Assembly: GCA_947095535.1 (NCBI GenBank) | Contig: OX352772.1 | Span: 275,042,336-275,106,335, forward strand | Source of the DNA: Poecilobothrus nobilitatus | Lineage: Eukaryota > Arthropoda > Insecta > Diptera > Dolichopodidae | DNA: 64,000 bases | Direction: 5' to 3' | In this document: in pieces, positions 22,379 to 33,261 of the stretch | How the letters are laid out: each line of letters begins with the position of its first letter | Position numbering within the stretch: position 1 is the first letter of the stretch | Translations under genes and position numbers: made by a program | Notes under the pieces: model-generated | Databases searched by the model: none | Seen by the model: the letters and a program-made list of their open reading frames with translations, nothing else | What the model was told of the DNA's origin: nothing

Positions 22379-22426
22379 AGTTTAATTTTAACTTTTTATT
22401 TTTAAAGGTTCTATTATGAGCTTCTA

Positions 22427-23710
22427 CGTGAGTAGTCCTAAAAGTTTGCTGTATTCATATTAAAAAAAGTTTTTTTTTTGGATTTTTTTTTTATTTTTCA
22501 ACATAGTCTCCTTCCAAATCAATATACTTTATCAAACGTTTTTCAAGCTTTTTAATTTCGTCTGAAAAATATGATTTTTCAAAACCTTCGAAATATGCTT
22601 CGGTTTCAGCGATAACCAGTTCATTTGATTTGAATCTCTTTCCAGCATTTCATTTTTTTTGTGGATGTAGAGCAATTTCGTACAGTAATTTATTCAATTT
22701 TACTGTTGTCACACCTGTTGATATGTGCGTTGTATTGAAAAGTACTTTTTTCTTTCCTAAATGTGGTAATTTTTTCTTGATTTCGTCATTCAATCAATCG
22801 TCATTCAATGCACAATAATATGTAGTATTTATTAATTTTCCTTTTTCAAGGTAGTCGATGAATATTATACCTTGTGCATCTCAAAAAACAGTTGCCATAA
22901 TCTTTCCTGCTGTTTTTCCTATTTTCTTTGGCGCACTTCCACCAGATTTTATCCATTGTTTGGACTAATTTTTTGTTTCTGGTATATAGTAATGGACACA
23001 AGTCTCATCAACAGTTTTAAATCGACGTAAGAATTCCTTTGGATTACGCTGATATATTGCCAAAAGCTCCTCACAACGTGCCCAACGAATTATTTTTGTG
23101 GCAATGTTAATAAACGTGGCATCCATCTTGTTGATAGCTTTTTCATAAGCAGTTTATCATGTAAAATGTGTCCAACGCTACGCTTTTGATATTTTTAATA
23201 CGTCTGCCAGCTCACGAACTTTTACTAGGCGATCGTTTGGCACTGAACATGATATTAAACATCATGTAGTTTTCTTATAATTTCAATGAATGTAGCTGTT
23301 TTTAAGCTCCCACTTTTTTGTTTATCATTTACACTGGTACGAACGCGTTTAAATTCAGCTACCAAAAACGAATCGTTTCATATCAAGAAGTACCATTAGC
23401 AGTAGTAGCATCAGTAGAAGTATGGTGATGAAGTACCTAAAGTACTATCCATTTATCAGCAACCGATATCCTTTTGGATAACTTTTGGATAACTTTTCAA
23501 AAACAGATAATGAATTGCAGCACGAATTTGAAATTTATCGATTATCTGAAAAGAACAAAAGTTAACTGATTAGTTTTTCAACAATAAACTATTGGACAGA
23601 TCGATTTGAAAATTTAAAACAGACAACATAAAAGATTATTCTTTGAAATGGCAATCATAATAATATTGACAAAAAGATGCCGTTACAGGAAACTTTTCGG
23701 ACCGCCCTCG
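22427..23710 (-). mobile_element. Mariner element (GDYVEK-type), dead copy
   Basis: The ends are imperfect inverted repeats: CGTGAGTAGTCCTAAAAGTT from 22427, and CGAGGGCGGTCCGAAAAGTT read on the minus strand from 23710, both flanked by TA. The 1284-bp length is that of a normal mariner. The transposase inside is on the minus strand and ruined (see next entry). Confidence 0.85.
22497..23370 (-). pseudogene. Mariner transposase relic
   Basis: Reading the minus strand in shifting frames gives, in order, FLVAEFKRVRTSVND, SGSLKTATFIEIIRKLHDV, a KRSVGHILHDKL block (helix-turn-helix region), WARCEELLAIYQRNPKEFLR, FKTVDETCVHYY with the first catalytic Asp, SGGSAPKKIGKT, AQGIIFIDYLEKGK, LNDEIKKKLPHLGKKKVLF, and the C-terminus EAYFEGFEKSYFSDEIKKLE ending GDYVEK. 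The segment that should carry the second catalytic Asp reads NTTHISTGV, and the third (YSPDLAPSD in intact relatives) is deleted. At least three in-frame stops are present, so the relic cannot act. Confidence 0.9.
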
Positions 23711-23954
23711 TATTATATATTTTTTAAAAGACGAGCTATAGCTAGAAATGATAGCATAATATTATAATATAAGATTATTGTGTAAGATTTTGGTATAGAG
23801 TAAGGCTTATCGAATACCTTTACAGTTTGAATTAATGGCATAAGTAGTTAGGATGGTTTTAGGATATAGTTTTATGTGTGGTAAGATTCAGTATTATTTA
23901 AGTTTTTGGTTTTAGGATTTTTACATATTTGTTTTTTGATTTCTTTAGGAATTT

Positions 23955-24640
23955 TATGGTTTTTTAGCAATTTCCAAAAAAATTTTGAAAAACTATGCCT
24001 ATTAGTTTCACTCTGTCCGTCGTCCGTCCGTCTGTTTACAAAACTTCTACACCGTTAAATATAGAAAAAAACTATTTTAACCATGTGTAGGTCGCATAAA
24101 AAAATTAATGTTGTAGAACAACTTTTTCATATAGCCCCATCTATTCTGGAGCAGCAGCCCCACCAACTTTAAAAAAGCTTTTTACCTTTATAAATCAATA
24201 TCAAAATTAAATGATTTTTAAATTTAGTATTTAAATTCACCGTTATGTGAAAACCAAATTTTGCATGATTTTTCTACCTTCATAACTCCGACACGCTTTT
24301 AGATGGCGACTTGAAATTTTGAAGTAAGGTAAAACTCTAGAATTAGTATAAGCTTCTTTAGAAATTTTTTTTGGACCACCCCCGTTTATGAGCTATTAGG
24401 GCTTAAAAATTGAAAAATTCCTATTTTTAAAAACCTGTAACTTAGGCACCTCTACACATTTGTCTTCGGCAAGACATAAAAATTAAAGCTCCGGTAATAT
24501 ATTTTTACGTATGTTAATGGTTTCTTTTAGTTGTATAGTGTTCCAGAGTTACAGCTCCCCAAAATTACAAAAAAGCCTTATCTTCGGGTGTATATATCTC
24601 AGGCTTTGCGTAGTAGTTTTGCAACCTAGCTAGAATACAG
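23955..24640 (-). repeat. Family-B repeat, copy B2, one end missing
   Basis: It opens TTTTTTAGCAATTTCC and has a GTCCGTCGTCCGTCCGTC cluster at 24015-24032, followed by the B1 module order (CGACACGCTTTTAGATGG, CACCTCTACACATTTGTC). The far end is lost around 24640. Confidence 0.65.
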
Positions 24641-26840
24641 AAAATTTACTTGTTTTTTTTTCAATATAATATTTACCATATAATATAAGACCATAGCAAA
24701 TTTAATGTAAGTATTTGTCAATCGGAATTTTTCTTATAAAAATAAAAATAAAAAAAAATTTGTTTTTTTTTTGTGTTGATTCGCACTAAAACTGGATACT
24801 TGCACATGTCTTTTCAATTTTTACGGTAATCAGTTAAAAATTTTTTATATTTACATTGACTTGCTGAAATAGCTCCTGTTATCGCCTGACTGACGAACCA
24901 GTTGCTGATTATTGTATGGTTGAATTAAGAAAGAAAACAAAATACATACAATGCAATTTCATAGCGTTGAATGAGTTGCATCTCAAAAATGAAAATTAGA
25001 AATTAAAAAAAAAATAAAATTTAAACAGAAAAAAAGCGCGAATGCTGACGCGCAACTTTTTCATTTCAATTTGAATTTTATTTTCAGTGTTTCCACTTTA
25101 AATTTTTCAATCTATTTAAAATTTTATTTGTGTGTTTAATATTTTTATGTTCTGTCTGAAAGCAAATATTTAATTTCAATTGCATATTGCGGAATTTAGA
25201 ATATGTATTCTGAAGTGTCAGCCGTAAGATATGCAACACATTTTCATTTGCTCAACAAAATTTTTAAAAATTTCTTTATAAGTAATTATTAAATATTTTC
25301 AATATCTTTTAATAAAACTTTGTAATCTGGCAATTTTTTACATTTTAAAAATTTTCGTTTCATATTTGTATTTTTCTTGTTTATAAGTTTTAACGTTTCG
25401 TGCATATTTTTTATTTTTTTTTTACCATGAATAAAATATATAAAACGACATTCAGTTTTTTGCGTTTTGTTATTATAGATTGTAGAGTTTTAATTTTCTT
25501 GTAAAAGTTGTCGTTTTTATTTCTTGTTTGTTGTTTTTTTCTGTTACCGTCATCATTTACAGATCATTTTCTCCTTTCTGTTATATTGGAAAGAGTAGCT
25601 TCTGTTTATTGTTTTTTGTTTGTTTTTGAAAGTAACGATGGAAAAAAAAGAAAATTGTTTTTCTTGAATAAAAATAAAAACAAAAAACTTCATTTTCAGT
25701 AGTAGATGCATTTTAAATTTAAAATTCAAATCAGTTATACTTACTTGTGTGTTGAAGTTGCTGTGCTGGTGCTGTTGTTATTATTTCAATTTGAAATAAA
25801 GGCATGCATGGAAAAATAAATAGAAGAGAATTTTTATTTTTCATTTTCTTGCATTTATTTTTATTTTGTTATGATAAGGGAAATAGAAAAAACTGAAAAC
25901 TGCAGAAAATTTTTCTTCTGTTTTTAAAATGAAAAAGGTGGAAGTTTATAATGAAAATAAAATGAATTTTAAGAAGATTCTATATGTGGAAAATAATTGA
26001 TTTTGGTAGTTAAAATTAATATACTTATGAGTTATGAGATAACAAAAAGTGTTGGAAGTCTTGATTTTTTCTTTTTTCGTATAATAAGGATTATTCCATT
26101 GGTAAAAAACTAATAAAGATTTAAAGTAAAAACAAAAATTAAATAGTTAAAACAGATTTGTTTGAAAATGGTACTAAGACTTTAATTAGTTTCAGTCAAA
26201 ATCGTTATATAGTTTTGATTTAGTTTTCATAATCATATATAATTTCTGTGAGTTGAACAAATTAATAACGTTTAATAAATTCTTATTTCTAAGTTTGAAG
26301 TCAATTATAATCAAAAACCCAAAAATACTCTTAATGTTAGGTATCAATTGATTATCCGTTGTATATATGATCTGTTGTATGATGGAGACAAAATAAAAAA
26401 ATATTGATGTTGCCAACACCATTTAAAGTTGTAAAAACATTGTAGTTATATTTTATTCTGAAATTGAGATAAGGTGATGTAGATTATTGCAGATCACTTC
26501 CTCATATTTACTAAATGTATAATATCTAAATCTCTATAACTATCGCAGGTCAGCTCATTATTGTAAATTACATCACCATGTTTCTCGAATGGATAATGGC
26601 TAAATCTGTCATTTTTATATGATAATTCTTTACTTACAATATTATTCTGCCTATGTACTACTGATTAAAAAACATCTTATGCATTTAGGCATATAAAGAT
26701 TATTTAGACATATAACTTAGGCATATACAAATGTACATATAATTTTTCTTCTAAAATACTTTATTTTTCAATTTTTTTTGAGGTTTGTGACACATATATT
26801 AAAATTTTTCTTAATTTTATTTAATAAAAATATAATAAGA
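24641..26840. other. AT-rich DNA without recognised features
   Basis: I found no transposon signature, exon-like frame or repeat boundary across these 2.2 kb. Several frames of 60-76 codons are within chance expectation. Confidence 0.5.
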
Positions 26841-27045
26841 GGGACCTCGGTGGCCTAGTGGGTAAGAGCGTATAACATACGCTGTAAACACCGAGGAAGT
26901 GTAGGTTCGAATCCCACAACCGTCGTAAGAGTCCCCCCTTACGATGTATACATTCCCCCTTACGATGTATACAGCCACGGCTGAAAAAGGTAAGGCTGTG
27001 TTATTTCCTTGTTACATTTATGTGGCAGGGAAATGCACTAAAAAA
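26841..27045 (+). mobile_element. SINE-1 copy 3, full length with target-site duplication
   Basis: The element is flanked by AAATATAATAAGA (26828-26840 and 27046-27058). It runs from the tRNA-like head GGGACCTCGGTGGCCTAG through the body to the tail GTGGCAGGGAAATGCACTA and a short poly-A. It carries an internal duplication: CCCCCTTACGATGTATACA occurs twice in tandem at 26934-26974. This copy defines the family at about 180-205 bp. Confidence 0.92.
26851..26914 (+). promoter_or_regulatory. Pol III internal promoter of SINE-1 copy 3
   Basis: A box TGGCCTAGTGG at 26851-26861 and B box GGTTCGAATCC at 26904-26914 match the tRNA consensus with normal spacing. Between them the palindrome-like GCGTATAACATACGC replaces the anticodon arm. 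Confidence 0.85.
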
Positions 27046-27058
27046 AAATATAATAAGA

Positions 27059-28886
27059 TTTTATTTCAAACTGTTTTGTTTTTTAATGTCAAATTAAAAA
27101 AAAAAATTGTGATTCCTTAAGATATAAATCCTTAAATTAAAACAACACCCTCGTTTATGCACCTGTTTTTTTGCCATTTGTTTGCAATCAATTGTAATTG
27201 CATTGAAATTTATTTTAAAGTAGGCGTAGCTTATATATCAGTTATAATGATGATGACGGTGATGATAAGAAGATGAAATAGCCCAAAATAAGTAGCATTG
27301 CATGTTTTGGAAAATTTTTCATTTGTTTTTGTTTTTATTTTTTTTATCTGATGATTTTCTTTTGAAGTTCAAATAGAAATATATAGGATATACATCTTAT
27401 TGGAAGATGGGAAACCTATGCTTAGACCGAGCTTCTTTAATGAAAGCTTGGTGTAAGAATGGGTTTCTATTAATTGTGTCAACTTAGATGTTATCGGTCG
27501 TTTTCTTAAAACAAAATAAAATCAATAACAATTAGTATAGTACAAAAAATATCTAAGTTCTCGACTGTGATTTAAAACTGACTCTTATTAAAAATTGAAT
27601 AGTTTTATTTAATCGATTCAATTGTACATATTAGATATTAGATAAGTTTTTTGAATTATCCCATATGAATCCTTTTTTTGTTATGCAAACACTTTAAATT
27701 GTGAAATTATTTTTTCTAAATTCTTAGATCAAAAAGTAATTAAAAAGTACATTTTGTAATTAAAAAGGAAATAAAAAGTAACAATAAAATGTTTATATCC
27801 ATTTTTATTACTATTTTTTGCGATAAATTCTTTAAAACTTGAGCATTCCTTCTAAAATTCAAGTCGCAGTTTTGAGAATTATTGATAGCAGTTTTCGGAA
27901 AGCAAACAAAAATGTAATATATCAAACAGGTTCTCTGGAATAATGTCCCAAGAAATAACGCTAAATGGGAATTATTCCCTTTTTGAAATGGTAATTAAGC
28001 CGAAATAGCGATTGTTTTAAATTCAGACCATATTACCGCAAAAAAATAGAAATAAAGTTGAATCAGTTTTATTAATCTTTTAAAATCATGACGTTTTTTT
28101 AACTTTTTTTTGTTTTGCATTCAGAGCATCTTTATTTCTTCCGCTTATTTCAAAAAGTATTTTTGTTGTTTTTCTGAAAATCAAACACTTTTTTTTCCAA
28201 AGAAGTTAAATGTGGTAATAAAATTGAAATAAATATAAATAAAAAAAATCGATTATATAAACGGAACAAATAACAAAAAATTTTATAGATTTTTTGAAGA
28301 AACCACTAGGTAATTAATTTAATCATTTTCATTTCCCAAGAACAAACAGAAGCCGGCAAAAATTAATTTTTACTTAATGTACTTGTAAATAAATAAAATA
28401 AAATTCATTATCCTTTTTAAAAACATGATTCTTAATTCTTAATGATTTTAACGCATTAAAAAAAAAAATTCGTAATAAAAATAAAAATTTTGTGCTAAAA
28501 CTATTGGTAAACTAACTAATAATAAAGTGGCGCCAAAGTAATTTTTTGTGTTTGTCAAATATAATATTTTAATTAAAACTTTGTTAAATAATTTGGCACA
28601 ATATTTTTGTATGATTCACTTTATAGATTCACGTTTATTTTTGAATAAAATTTGGATAAATTTATCTTTTGTTTTAATTTTGGCTCTACTATGGTAAATG
28701 TTGTACCCGCGTAAGACCAAATATCTATATCTGCAAGATACTTGGTGTTGACACCTTTCTAAAAATGTATATCCTTAATGGCGTATTTTATCCTTTAAGG
28801 ACGAAAAGGACATTTGAAAGCATCCTTGTTGTTTTAGTGTTTTTATATAAAAATATATATCTGATAATCTGTAAGATTATATATAT
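27059..28886. other. AT-rich DNA without recognised features
   Basis: No gene, element end or structured repeat is recognised here. Confidence 0.5.
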
Positions 28887-29205
28887 TCGGTTTTTTTTAT
28901 CTTATAAAATAGTAATCTCAAAACTATTTTAACAGTTATTTGGTGACGATAGGTGTTGCCATTCTGGAGATATTGTAGTTCAAAGTTGAAAATTTTTGAA
29001 AAAAAAAACTTATTTATTTTTCTTTAAAAGCCAAATATCTCATAATTTTAGCAATATTATACACTGTTGGAAAGGTCTATTGTTTTTCTATAATTCGTAC
29101 ATACATATTTTATGTCTATATTGTAGAATTTAGAAGATATAAGCATTTATGAAAAAATTCTTGTTTTGTAATTTTTTGGGTTATTTTTATTGATTCTTAA
29201 TCAGG
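28887..29205 (+). repeat. Left inverted arm
   Basis: It begins CGGTTTTTTTTATCTTATAA and includes AACAGTTATTTGGTGACGA, GTAGTTCAAAGTTGAAAATT and GGGTTATTTTTATTGATTC. Each of these is found as its reverse complement, with a few changes, in 36125-36466. Similarity is high by eye over about 310 bp. Confidence 0.85.
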
Positions 29206-29391
29206 AGAGATTTTAGAGTTGGATTCAAAAGCAGTGTTATACACTTTTTCCAGAATATTTATATTTATGTAAACGTGAGCTTCTAAATTAGGAGGGGTTT
29301 TAGAGTTGGATTCAAAATCAAGATTATGCGCTTTTTCCAGAATATTTATATTTATGTGAATGTAAGATTCTGAATTAGGAGCGATTTTTTC
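29192..29391. repeat. 87-bp tandem repeat, 2.3 units
   Basis: Units start at 29192, 29279 and 29366 and share GAGTTGGATTCAAAA and CAGAATATTTATATTTATGT. The repeat lies at the inner edge of the left arm and is not present at the right arm. Confidence 0.85.
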
Positions 29392-29640
29392 TTATTAATT
29401 TAAAATCATCAATGCTGATTAACAATAAGATAACACTTTTGAAACAAAAACAATTAATGATATACAAACCCAAAGCAAAATTATTAGCAGATTTTTTAAA
29501 AGAGATAATAACTAAATTCCAAAATCTACTTTTTTTTTTAAATTTTAATATTAAACGAAAAAAAGCCACAATAATACAATAATACTAAAGTACAATAATA
29601 CAAATATGAAAAATTGACTTAAGAATTAATGCGTATAATA
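29392..29640. other. Short AT-rich link to the Penelope N-terminus
   Basis: No feature is seen. It probably belongs to the 5' untranslated part of the Penelope element. Confidence 0.4.
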
Positions 29641-29642
29641 GT

Positions 29643-29925
29643 ATTACATATATGAATATCGAAAGAGCATACGGTAAAAAGATAGTAAATATCATGAAAC
29701 AATACTCACGCACCGACATTAAAAGTACAACACTAAATAATAGACTCAATTACTTATATAATAATAAACACAATGACTGTATCCCTAAATTTATTAAAGT
29801 CAAAACACACATTTTCAATAGTTTATTTACTGACAACAAAACACAAACATAATATAGATCAATTCAAAAAACAATTTAAGAATAAATTTGTAAATACAGA
29901 AATTTTATTTTATTTATTTTTATTT
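29643..29925 (+). pseudogene. Penelope-like protein, N-terminal fragment
   Basis: The frame contains TLNNRLNYLYNNKHNDCIPK followed by FIKVKTH, which resembles the N-terminal region of Penelope-like proteins where a short helix is followed by an IPxF block. After a frame change it continues NIDQFKKQFKNKFVNTEI to about 29900. The rest of the protein resumes at 33262, beyond the LINE-B insertion, with NSLIRANIIEREKLINSLNK. Joining across the insertion gives the expected order of segments, which supports one split gene. The identification of this fragment alone is weak; its position makes it likely. Confidence 0.5.
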
Positions 29926-30355
29926 TATTTTAATTACCAAAGCAAGGTATGTAAATGTTAAAAAAAAAAAGACAAAAAATAACAGACATAACATTAATAT
30001 TGAAAATATGATTGCAATTCTTAATGACTAATTAATATGTATAATATTACAAATATATTTCAGACTTAAAAAATAGAAGTTATACAATACAAAATTTGAT
30101 TACCTACATAAAAACTTAAATTCTTAAGTAAACTTTATAATTCTTAATGATATGTAAGTATGTAAATAATAAACAGTACTACTAAAAAGAAAAAAAAAAA
30201 AAAATAAAACTTGATGACATAATCAAAATATGCTTTAAATAGTTAATGTAGAATTATGAATGTACGAACATAATTATGAAATGAAATTACAAAAACTTTT
30301 ATGTAATTAATACAAAAAAAAAATAAAAATTTGAATAAATTTATGAAAAGTATTT

Positions 30356-32716
30356 TTATGAATTGGTTAGAATTAATTGTCTGAGGTCAGTAAATTGAAA
30401 AAGTGTTTGATGTAAAGTGTTTTTGAAGGTATTTCTGGAAATTGTTGAAGAATAGAGATAACTGATTTTATTGAATGTAATACAACATCTGTTTATCGAT
30501 TCATTTCTTCCGTATTCTGTATTGTGTTTATATTCCACCAAAAATTTCCTGTATCTTGTTTGTCCTGTAACTGTATCATTAAGTTTAAATTTGTAGTTAA
30601 GTGATTGTATAGCAATATTATTATTTAGAATGTCAAAAGTTACACATGATGAAAATATTTGTCTACGTGAGGACAAGGGGAGCATGTTTAAGAATTTAAG
30701 TCTTGTTGTGTAGCTAGGAAGATTTAAAAGGTCTGAAGGGTTATATTGGTTTCTTAATGCAAATAGAAGAAACTGTTTTTGAACTGATTCAATTTTGTTA
30801 GAATGAACCTTGAAAGCTGGATCCCATATAATGCTACCGTATTCTAAAATAGAACGAACTAGCGAACAATATAGAGTTTTTGTCACAGCTAAGTCACTAA
30901 ATTCTTTAGCTATTCTCTTAATGAAACCTAACATTTTATTTGCTCTTGAAATTAAGTGGTTATAGTGCAGTTTATTATCAAGTAGAATTCCAAGATCAGT
31001 AATACTAAAAACCCTTTCAAGTATTAGATTGTCTATTCTGTAGTCATATAGTAAAGAAGAACGTTTACGGGTAAAACTGATAATCTTGCATTTCTGTATA
31101 TTGAGCTCTAATTTGTTGGTTGTACACCAATCATGTAATGATGATAAGCTTGATTGAAGTAAAGCTGCATCAGAACTGTCATTTACGACTTGATATATTT
31201 TTAGATCGTCAGCAAACGCTATGTGCGGTATGGCACCCAAATATACTGAAAGATCGGAAATAAATATATTGAATAAAAGTGGCCCTAAATGGCTACCTTG
31301 AGGTACACCAGAAGTAACATCGATTATATTGGACAATATACCTTGATATTTAACGTTTTGTGTCCTTTCTGATAAATAAGAGTTAAGCCATGCAAGAAAA
31401 GAACCCGATATACCGAAAGTTGTAAGTTTGTTTAGCAAAGTGCAATGATCTACACGATCGAATGCTTTGCTAAAATCAGTGTAAATTGCATCAACTTGAT
31501 ATCCTTTTTCCACTATATTCAGGATTTCAGATGTGTATAACATAAGGTTCGTTGTAGTGAAACGACCTATTCTGAAACCGTGTTGTTGTTCGTTAAGTTG
31601 GGCATTTATTACAGGTGTAATTTTATCGACAACAATTTTTTCGAATAATTTTGGAATAGTCGATAGGATGGCTATACCTCGATAGTTTTCTACTGATGAT
31701 CTTTCACCTTTTTTGTAGATGGGAGTTAAATGAGAGCATTTCCACACATGTGGAAAAACACCATTCGAAAGCGATTTATTTAAAATGAAATGGAGAGGAG
31801 TAATTAGATAATGAGCACAGCTATATAAGAAGAGTGGAGGAATTAGGTCAGGTCCGGCACCCTTCTTTGTGTCAAGGCTCATGATAGCTTCATAAATGTC
31901 CCTTTTGGAAAGATAGAGATCTGTAATTAACAAATTTGGGCTATTAGATAAAGAAATGGCAGAGATATCAAATTGTTCTTTTGGACGATAAACTTTTTGA
32001 AAACTGTCGGAAAAAAAGTTACAAATTGTTTTCGGGCAAGAGGAAGAAGTATTGTCCTTGGACATTGAATTAGGGTAGCCGAATATTTTTCGTTTTATGT
32101 TGACAGATTCGAAAAATTTTTTGGGATCACTAATTAATTTGTTGCCTATACTAATGACATAGTTTTCATAGGCTGTATGAGCTTTCAGTTTGAATTCATT
32201 TGCAAGTAGTTTGTACGTACGCTTTACCACCACTCTATCATATGCATTTGAAAATGCAAGATCTAACCATTTACTATTGTTGTTGGGATAACTAATAATC
32301 TGCTGTAAATCATTGCCATAAAACTCACTAATAAGACCGAAATCAATCTCTTCCTGGAAGTTAATTGGTAATAACAAATCGTCACAATCATCAACAACAG
32401 AAGAAAGAGCCGGGCAATTGAAATCGCCAAAGACGAAAATCGAGTCCTCCTCATTCATATTTAAAATGATATTATGATATACACTATAAAATTCAGAATA
32501 AGAGGAATTGTCAGAGTTCGGAGGGAAATAAACAATACCTACGTATAAATTACTCGTACCTAAATTAATTTTAATAAATTGGTGTTCAAATGATTGAAAA
32601 GTATTAGTAATTACAGGTACACTAGGTAAGTTACGCAAATAATACACCACCACCTCGCGAACTATTAGTAAACTAATAGTTAGGATCGCTCCTGTAAATG
32701 GACCAATTACCATCAA
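30356..32716 (-). pseudogene. LINE-B ORF2: endonuclease remnant and intact-looking reverse transcriptase
   Basis: This 786-codon frame is the longest in the window. Residues 26-160 are endonuclease: IVYFPPNS (61-68) and FGDFNCP (96-102). After SKWLDLAFSNA (148-158) the sequence jumps to the linker, so the C-terminal endonuclease block with the catalytic Asp-His pair is deleted. The reverse transcriptase follows with KKGAGPD (284-290), ENYRGIAILST (343-353), HGFR (379-382), the first catalytic Asp in TDFSKAFDRVDH (413-424), SGVPQGSHLGPLLF (469-482) and FADD (501-504), then a long thumb and C-terminal region. The first ~25 residues are a wrong frame. The TETWLK endonuclease start lies upstream near 32730, in another frame. 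Reverse transcriptase may be intact; the endonuclease is not. Confidence 0.92.
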
Positions 32717-33241
32717 GAATTTTAAGCCATGTTTCAGTTAGAGCTAGTACATTAAAATTACATGACTTAGCATCAATATAAAGTTTTTAAGCTTTCCTCT
32801 CATACCACTACAGTTATGATAAAAATTTTTAATGTTATTTATCTGGTTAGTATTTTGAGAGATTTCTATTTTATTTATCGAGTTAGATAAAGCGATGAGA
32901 TTTGCATATTTACTTGGAGTTCGTACGAAAAAACTGGTTATAGTTCTCACGAGATTGATTTAAGGGATTATAGTAGTTACTGTCGCAATGACTACGATAA
33001 GCCTTAAGGTCCTCTTCAACCTCTTTTGTTGTGAAGCCTATATATTTGTGGTATCTAAGGTAAAGATTATACAAATCTTTGAAGTTAGATGGTAGGCCCT
33101 CGTTGTGGATGAGAACAGATAAATGAGTTTTGTTTTACCCTCTATAACGCGATTATATGAATCGTTATGTAAATAAGCAAGAAAAAGTTTTACATTATGA
33201 AGAATTTCCTCATCTCTAAATCTTGATAAAGCGTTTTGCAA
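32717..33241 (-). pseudogene. LINE-B 5' part: endonuclease start and unknown upstream frame
   Basis: The minus strand near 32850-32720 reads FYHNCSGMRGKLKNF and NVLALTETWLK, the first two conserved blocks of a LINE endonuclease (the Glu of TETW is catalytic). A frame change near 32640 and a stop separate it from the 786-codon frame. Further upstream the frame GLPSNFKDLYNLYLRYHKYI and TTKEVEEDLKAYRSHCDSN (about 33110-32960) looks protein-like but I do not recognise it; it may be the end of ORF1. Confidence 0.6.
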
Positions 33242-33261
33242 TCCTATTGCAAATTAACATA

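Larger units (their letters stand above)
29926..33245 (-). mobile_element. LINE-B: non-LTR retrotransposon inserted in Penelope
   Basis: On the minus strand the element runs from an upstream frame near 33240, through an endonuclease (32850-32290) and a reverse transcriptase (about 31900-30356), to an AT-rich 3' region. The 3' end is near 29900-29950, where a TTTTA-repeat tract lies, but is not precisely fixed, and I found no clear target duplication. It is oriented against the Penelope element. Confidence 0.75.

Noticed and set aside
25508..25702. 64-codon frame with a signal-peptide-like start
   Set aside because: Phe/Leu-rich start followed by Lys/Asn runs as expected from T- and A-rich DNA; no supporting evidence.
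26841..26914. Possible tRNA gene (A and B boxes)
   Set aside because: The anticodon arm is a palindrome, the acceptor stem does not close, and the sequence repeats with tail and target duplications, so it is a SINE head.
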